Both the position numbers and the translations under genes were made by a program. Below are positions 17,311-20,980 of a stretch of 20,980 bases of DNA, piece by piece. Under the pieces are notes generated by a model. That model had not been told where the DNA came from. It ran no database searches and worked only from the letters and a program-made list of their open reading frames with translations. Position 1 is the stretch's first letter; every line of letters begins with the position of its first letter. Origin of the DNA: Hyphomonadaceae bacterium (GTDB lineage: Bacteria; Pseudomonadota; Alphaproteobacteria; Caulobacterales; Aquidulcibacteraceae); the NCBI GenBank assembly GCA_016791325.1, contig JAEUMU010000035.1:1-20980 (forward strand), given 5' to 3'.

Positions 17311-18659
17311 GCGGCCTCCGTAGCTGATGCGGCGCGCGCGCCGGCGAGTGAATTTTGCGACGCGGCTTCGATGCGCACCGCCACCACCGCACCGGGCGCG
17401 GCGTCCGCTTCGAAATGCACGGCTTGCAGATAGGGCGAGCGGCCGTGCGCCTGGCCGGGCTTGCGCCCCTGCCCCGTCACCAGCACAGGCAGAACGCGCC
17501 CGATCTGGGCTTCGTTGAACGCGCGCTGCTGTTCGCTCAGCAGCTTTTGCAGGCGGGCGAGGCGCTCGCTTTTCTCCGCCTCATCGACTTGCGCCATCAT
17601 CGCCGCAGCGGGCGTTCCAGGGCGCGGGGAGTATTTGAACGAATAGGCGGACGCGAAACCGACATCACGCACGAGCGCCAGTGTATCCTCGAAATCCTGC
17701 GCGCGCTCACCGGGGAAGCCGACAATGAAATCGGTGGAAAGCGCAATATCCGGCCGCGCGGCGCGCAGGCGCTCAATGATGCGGCGATAGAAGGCGCCAT
17801 CGTGCTTACGGTTCATCGCCTTGAGGATGCGATCGGAGCCAGACTGCACCGGCAGGTGCAGGTAGGGCATCAGCTTTTCTTCCTCGCCATGCAGAGCAAT
17901 CAGATCATCGCTCATCTCGATCGGGTGGGAGGTGGTGTAGCGCAGGCGCACGAGGCCCTCGATCTGGGCCAACGCACGCAACAGGCCGGCGAACCCGCCC
18001 TCCCCGCCATGATAGGCGTTGACGTTCTGGCCCAGCAGCGTGATTTCACGCACGCCTTTCTCCACCAGCGCACGCGCTTCGCCCAGCACATCGCCCAACG
18101 GGCGCGAATACTCCGCACCGCGCGTGTAGGGCACGACGCAGAAAGTGCAGAACTTATCGCAGCCCTCCTGGATCGAAAGGAACGCGCTGACGCCATCGGG
18201 TGCGCGCGCGGGGAGCGCATCGAACTTTTCCTGCGCGGTGAAATCGGCGGCAAGTCGTTCGCCGCTTTTTCGCGCGGCGCGAGCGATCAGCTCCGGCAGT
18301 TTGTGATAGGCCTGCGGGCCAACAACGAGATCGACGGCGGGCGCGCGGGCGATGATCTCTTCGCCTTCCGCCTGGGCGACACAGCCGGCGATGGCGATGG
18401 TCATGCCTTTGCCTTCGGCGGCGCGGCGTTCCTTATGCGCGCGCAGGCGCCCGATTTCAGAATAGACCTTCTCTGTCGCCTTCTCGCGGATGTGGCAGGT
18501 ATTGAGCACGACGAGATCGGCGTCATCGGGTCGATCCGATGGCGCATAGCCCAGCGGCGCCAGCACATCGCGCATGCGCTCGCTATCATAGACGTTCATC
18601 TGACAGCCGTAGGTCTCGATATAGAGACGCTTGAGCGCAGGCCGTTCGGGCTGATCCAT
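17307..18659 (-). CDS. miaB: tRNA-2-methylthio-N6-dimethylallyladenosine synthase
   Basis: 450 residues. A radical-SAM enzyme that adds the methylthio group at tRNA position A37. The N-terminal UPF0004 domain has Cys19 (YGCQMN), Cys55 (NTCHIRE) and Cys93 (AGCVAQ) for the auxiliary Fe-S cluster. The radical-SAM cluster is C-x3-C-x2-C at Cys167, Cys171 and Cys174 (GCDKFCTFC), followed by VPYTRG. '[10 protein letters not shown]' and '[13 protein letters not shown]' are also family marks. A TRAM domain at about 375-440 ends the protein. It consumes SAM and needs Fe-S clusters, so its neighbours nfuA, fur and metK are functionally related. It is 9 bases after fur. Confidence 0.97.
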   Translation of the reverse strand: MDQPERPALKRLYIETYGCQMNVYDSERMRDVLAPLGYAPSDRPDDADLVVLNTCHIREKATEKVYSEIGRLRAHKERRAAEGKGMTIAIAGCVAQAEGEEIIARAPAVDLVVGPQAYHKLPELIARAARKSGERLAADFTAQEKFDALPARAPDGVSAFLSIQEGCDKFCTFCVVPYTRGAEYSRPLGDVLGEARALVEKGVREITLLGQNVNAYHGGEGGFAGLLRALAQIEGLVRLRYTTSHPIEMSDDLIALHGEEEKLMPYLHLPVQSGSDRILKAMNRKHDGAFYRRIIERLRAARPDIALSTDFIVGFPGERAQDFEDTLALVRDVGFASAYSFKYSPRPGTPAAAMMAQVDEAEKSERLARLQKLLSEQQRAFNEAQIGRVLPVLVTGQGRKPGQAHGRSPYLQAVHFEADAAPGAVVAVRIEAASQNSLAGARAASATEAA

Positions 18660-18668
18660 TGGCGTTGC

Positions 18669-19103
18669 TTAGCCGGCCTTTTTGCCGGCTTTGGCTTTAT
18701 CTTCCAGCGGCACGCCGTAGAGCTCCAGCCGGTGATCGACCAGCTTGTAACCCAGGCGCCGCGCGATTTCCTGCTGCAGCCGTTCGATTTCTGGATCGAC
18801 GAACTCGATCACATCTCCGGTTTTCATGTCGATCAGGTGATCGTGGTGCTCGTTCGGCACCTCTTCGTAGCGCGAACGGCCATCGCGGAAATCGTGACGC
18901 TCAAGGATGCCGGCCTCTTCAAACAAGCGCACGGTGCGATAGACGGTGGCGATGGAGATGCCGGAATCGACCGCCGCGGCGCGGCGGTGCAGCTCTTCAA
19001 CATCGGGATGATCATGGCTGAGGGAGATAACGCGCGCGATCACGCGGCGCTGTTCCGTCATGCGCATGCCCTTCTCGACGCAGAGTTTTTCGATGCGATC
19101 CAT
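18669..19103 (-). CDS. fur: Ferric uptake regulator family protein (Fur)
   Basis: 144 residues from ATG 19103, with GAGGA upstream. The upstream ATG at 19154 would add a Pro/Leu-rich stretch unlike the family. N-terminal winged helix with 'MRMTEQRRVIARVI' and the recognition helix 'GISIATVYRTVRLFEEAGIL' (48-67). Metal-binding residues: His32, Glu80, the H-H-x-H trio at 86-89 (NEHHDHLID), Glu100 and His124. The Cys-x2-Cys pair that holds structural zinc in Escherichia coli Fur is missing: Cys8 is the only cysteine. That is usual for alphaproteobacterial Fur/Mur proteins, so iron versus manganese response cannot be told from sequence alone. It sits between rimI and miaB as in relatives. Confidence 0.93.
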   Translation of the reverse strand: MDRIEKLCVEKGMRMTEQRRVIARVISLSHDHPDVEELHRRAAAVDSGISIATVYRTVRLFEEAGILERHDFRDGRSRYEEVPNEHHDHLIDMKTGDVIEFVDPEIERLQQEIARRLGYKLVDHRLELYGVPLEDKAKAGKKAG

Positions 19104-19164
19104 TCTATCCTCGATTGGCGGCAGACATAGCGCCGATGGGCGCGCTGTGTCCACCTTGGACGGG

Positions 19165-19614
19165 CTAAACCAGCGGCCGCGGCAGCTTTCTGCGCATTAC
19201 GATGGCGTCCTTGGCGGCGGACGCGGCGGCGTAATAGCCAGGACGGCAGCCGGCTTCCTCATAGCCCAGCTTGGCGTAGAGCGCGCGCGCGGGTTCGTTA
19301 TCTTCGGCCACCTCCAAATGCATCGTCTCTGCGCCGCGCACCAGAGCCGTGACGCCGGCAGCGGTGACAAGCGCTGCGCCGACGCCCTTGCGACGCGACG
19401 CTGGATCCACCGCGACGGTGAGAATTTCTGCTTCGCCGCCGGCCACCCACGCGAGGATGAACCCCTGCGGCGCGCCAGCGCGCGCGAGCAGCGCGAAGGC
19501 GGTGGGGTTTTGCAGCAGCGTGGCGATTTCCGCTTCGCTCCAGGACTTTTCAAAGGCGCGGGCGTGCAACGCGGCCAGCAGCGCCGCGACGCTGGCGTCG
19601 GCGGTTTCAATCAT
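19165..19614 (-). CDS. rimI: Ribosomal protein alanine N-acetyltransferase
   Basis: 149 residues. A GNAT enzyme that acetylates the N-terminal alanine of ribosomal protein S18. The acetyl-CoA loop R-R-K-G-V-G (74-79) follows the strand 'ILTVAVDP'; '[23 protein letters not shown]' (100-122) holds Glu101, Asn106 and Tyr113 typical of RimI, and 'RPGYY' follows. The ATG overlaps the tsaB stop in an ATGA. Pairing with tsaB is seen across many bacteria. The exact substrate is inferred from the family and context. Sixty-one bases separate it from fur; two short GC hairpins there lack a U-run. Confidence 0.9.
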   Translation of the reverse strand: MIETADASVAALLAALHARAFEKSWSEAEIATLLQNPTAFALLARAGAPQGFILAWVAGGEAEILTVAVDPASRRKGVGAALVTAAGVTALVRGAETMHLEVAEDNEPARALYAKLGYEEAGCRPGYYAAASAAKDAIVMRRKLPRPLV

Positions 19615-20207
19615 GGCGCGCCGGCGCCGGGCGGCGTGACGTGCGGGGCGCGCAGATAAGATGGGTGGGGCGCGTACGCCGCGGGATCGAGCCGCGCCGC
19701 GCGACGGCCCAGGGCCGCGACATCGACCAGCGCGTTCGGCCCGGTTTGCACGAAAGCGCGGCCTGCGGCCCGGAACAATTCCGCGTGTGCGCCATGCACA
19801 ATCGGCTGCGGCGCCATCAGCGGCGCGCCGTTCTCGTAAAGCGCGGCATACGCAGCGCCCGGGGTTTCAATCACCGCCGCGCGCAACCCCGCCTCCCCCT
19901 GCTGCAGCGCCAGCGCTTCCAGCGTGGACACGCCCAGACAGGGCTTGCCCAGCGCCAAGGCGAGCGCACGCGCGAACGATAGGCCGACGCGCACGCCGGT
20001 AAACGAGCCAGGCCCGGTAGTGACGACGATACGATCCAGTGCGGTGAAGGCCAGGCCCGCGTGCGCCGCCGCTTCGTGCGCCATGGGCGCCAGGCGTTCG
20101 GCCTGACCGCGATTCATCGATTCTTGCAGATGGGCGCACACCGCATCGCTGCTGACGATGGCGACGGCGCAGGCGTCCAGCGCGGTATCGATGGCGAGGA
20201 CGTTCAA
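19611..20207 (-). CDS. tsaB: tRNA threonylcarbamoyladenosine biosynthesis protein TsaB
   Basis: 198 residues. Partner of TsaD in making t6A at tRNA position 37. Visible marks: N-terminal '[15 protein letters not shown]', '[12 protein letters not shown]' (31-42) and [11 protein letters not shown] (65-75). The start is a TTG at 20207-20205, placed because the conserved N-terminus begins there and nfuA ends only 7 bases before; no ATG or GTG is available upstream. TTG is rare and there is no strong Shine-Dalgarno, which points to low or coupled translation. TsaB lacks the metal-binding residues of TsaD, as expected. rimI follows with a 4-base overlap. Confidence 0.95.
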   Translation of the reverse strand: MNVLAIDTALDACAVAIVSSDAVCAHLQESMNRGQAERLAPMAHEAAAHAGLAFTALDRIVVTTGPGSFTGVRVGLSFARALALALGKPCLGVSTLEALALQQGEAGLRAAVIETPGAAYAALYENGAPLMAPQPIVHGAHAELFRAAGRAFVQTGPNALVDVAALGRRAARLDPAAYAPHPSYLRAPHVTPPGAGAP

Positions 20208-20214
20208 GGCCGTT

Positions 20215-20790
20215 TCAATCGAGCACCTGCTCCACCGCCTGCACCTCCGGCACGTAATGGCGAAGCATGTTTTCGATGCCTTGCTTCAACGTCATGGTCG
20301 ATGACGGGCAACCGGCGCAGGAACCGCGCATGTTGAGGCGCACGACGCCCGCCTCATGGTCCCAGGAGTGAAACGTGATATCGCCGCCATCGCGCGCAAC
20401 GGCGGGACGCACGCGCGCTTCGATCAGTTCTTTCAGTTCCTTCACGATCGCGGCTGCATCGCCCTCATAGGTGATGTCGGCCTCGCCGGCGGCGTCGTCT
20501 CCGCCGGCGAGCAGCACGGGCTGGCCGGACGTGTAGTGATCCATGATGGCCGCGAGCAGATGCGGCTTCAGATGCGGCCACTCGATCGCTTCAGCCTTGG
20601 TCACCGTGACGAAATCGCCGCCAAGATAGACGCGCTCAACGCCATCGACGGCGAACAAGGCCAGCGCCAGCGGCGAACCGGCGGCGGCCGCGGAATCGGC
20701 GAACTCGCGGCTGCCCTGCCCCAACACCTCGCGGCCCGGCAGGAACTTGAGCGTACGTGGATTGGGCGTGGATTCCGTTTGAATAAACAT
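20215..20790 (-). CDS. nfuA: NifU-like Fe-S cluster carrier (NfuA/Nfu type)
   Basis: 191 residues. The N-terminal Nfu domain begins with '[18 protein letters not shown]' (2-19), a signature of this type. The C-terminal NifU domain has the cluster-binding C-x2-C at Cys158 and Cys161 in GSCAGCPSS. Such proteins carry 4Fe-4S clusters to target enzymes; MiaB is a known type of client. Six bases separate it from the stress-protein gene upstream, and its AAGG Shine-Dalgarno overlaps that stop codon. Seven bases separate it from tsaB. Confidence 0.95.
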   Translation of the reverse strand: MFIQTESTPNPRTLKFLPGREVLGQGSREFADSAAAAGSPLALALFAVDGVERVYLGGDFVTVTKAEAIEWPHLKPHLLAAIMDHYTSGQPVLLAGGDDAAGEADITYEGDAAAIVKELKELIEARVRPAVARDGGDITFHSWDHEAGVVRLNMRGSCAGCPSSTMTLKQGIENMLRHYVPEVQAVEQVLD

Positions 20791-20796
20791 GGGCCT

Positions 20797-20980
20797 TCAG
20801 GTGGGCTTGGGGTCGGGCGGGGTCAAGCTTGCATCGTCGGCCAAAGCGCGCTCGAGCGGCAGAGCGAGGGCGCGGATCTCGTCACGCGAGAGCGCGCCGG
20901 GCACCACCAGCACCGGAACGGGACGGGCGCCGAGGCCGGCGCTCTTGCCCAGTTGGCTGACCAGGGGCCCCGGCCCGCCA
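20797..20980 (-). CDS. Universal stress protein, C-terminal part (partial)
   Basis: A minus-strand frame enters from the right edge and ends at TGA 20799-20797. About 60 residues are visible. They begin GGPGPLVSQLGKSAGLG and contain 'RPVPVLVVPG', the last strand of the UspA fold. A UspA gene directly upstream of nfuA is usual in alphaproteobacterial members of this block. The N-terminal ATP-binding part lies outside the window, so its class cannot be given. Confidence 0.75.
   Translation of the reverse strand, partial: GGPGPLVSQLGKSAGLGARPVPVLVVPGALSRDEIRALALPLERALADDASLTPPDPKPT

Noticed and set aside
17355..19130. Plus-strand open frame of 591 codons opposite miaB and fur
   Set aside because: It spans two well-identified genes in antisense, with no recognisable domain.

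Overview
The window is a high-GC chromosomal segment from an alphaproteobacterium. The strongest evidence is the gene order on the minus strand from about 20980 down to 11466: universal stress protein (partial), nfuA, tsaB, rimI, fur, miaB, phoH, ybeY, corC-like, lnt, XRE regulator, metK. This order is a well-known conserved block in Rhizobiales and Caulobacterales. The many small secreted or lipoprotein hydrolase-like proteins, the membrane-bound LytTR regulator and the standalone malate dehydrogenase suggest Caulobacterales or a Hyphomonadaceae-like lineage; that finer placement is inference.

Layout. 1-682 (+): the tail of an unidentified protein, translationally coupled to a small lipoprotein. 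660-2016 (-): a tandem two-domain VOC/glyoxalase-like gene broken by one in-frame stop codon, preceded by an exported protein of unknown function. 2142-3335 (-): sucC, with no sucD beside it. 3399-4661 (-) and 4779-5543 (+): a divergent pair of MFS transporter and membrane LytTR regulator. 5540-8104 (-): DUF6265 protein, M28 peptidase, GNAT acetyltransferase. 8180-9142 (-): mdh, ending in a clear intrinsic terminator. 9215-11422 (-): S41-like peptidase and O-methyltransferase. 11466-20980 (-): the conserved block.

How the genes work together. The conserved block combines tRNA modification (tsaB for t6A, miaB for ms2i6A), ribosome and RNA maturation (rimI, ybeY, phoH), iron and Fe-S control (nfuA, fur, and the Fe-S enzyme miaB), envelope lipoprotein maturation (lnt) and SAM supply (metK; SAM is consumed by miaB and by the downstream O-methyltransferase). 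Many junctions overlap by 4 nt or are under 30 nt apart, which suggests a long operon with translational coupling. mdh and sucC are two TCA-cycle genes that are often adjacent in relatives. Here they lie about 5 kb apart with unrelated genes between.

No rRNA, tRNA, CRISPR array, insertion sequence, integrase or phage gene was seen, and there is no gene-free stretch over 300 bases. I find no convincing undescribed multi-gene system. The items most worth a second look are the nonsense codon in the duplicated VOC gene, the candidate folded leader of metK, the separation of sucC from sucD, the SD-sequestering hairpin before sucC, and the leaderless-looking membrane LytTR gene.
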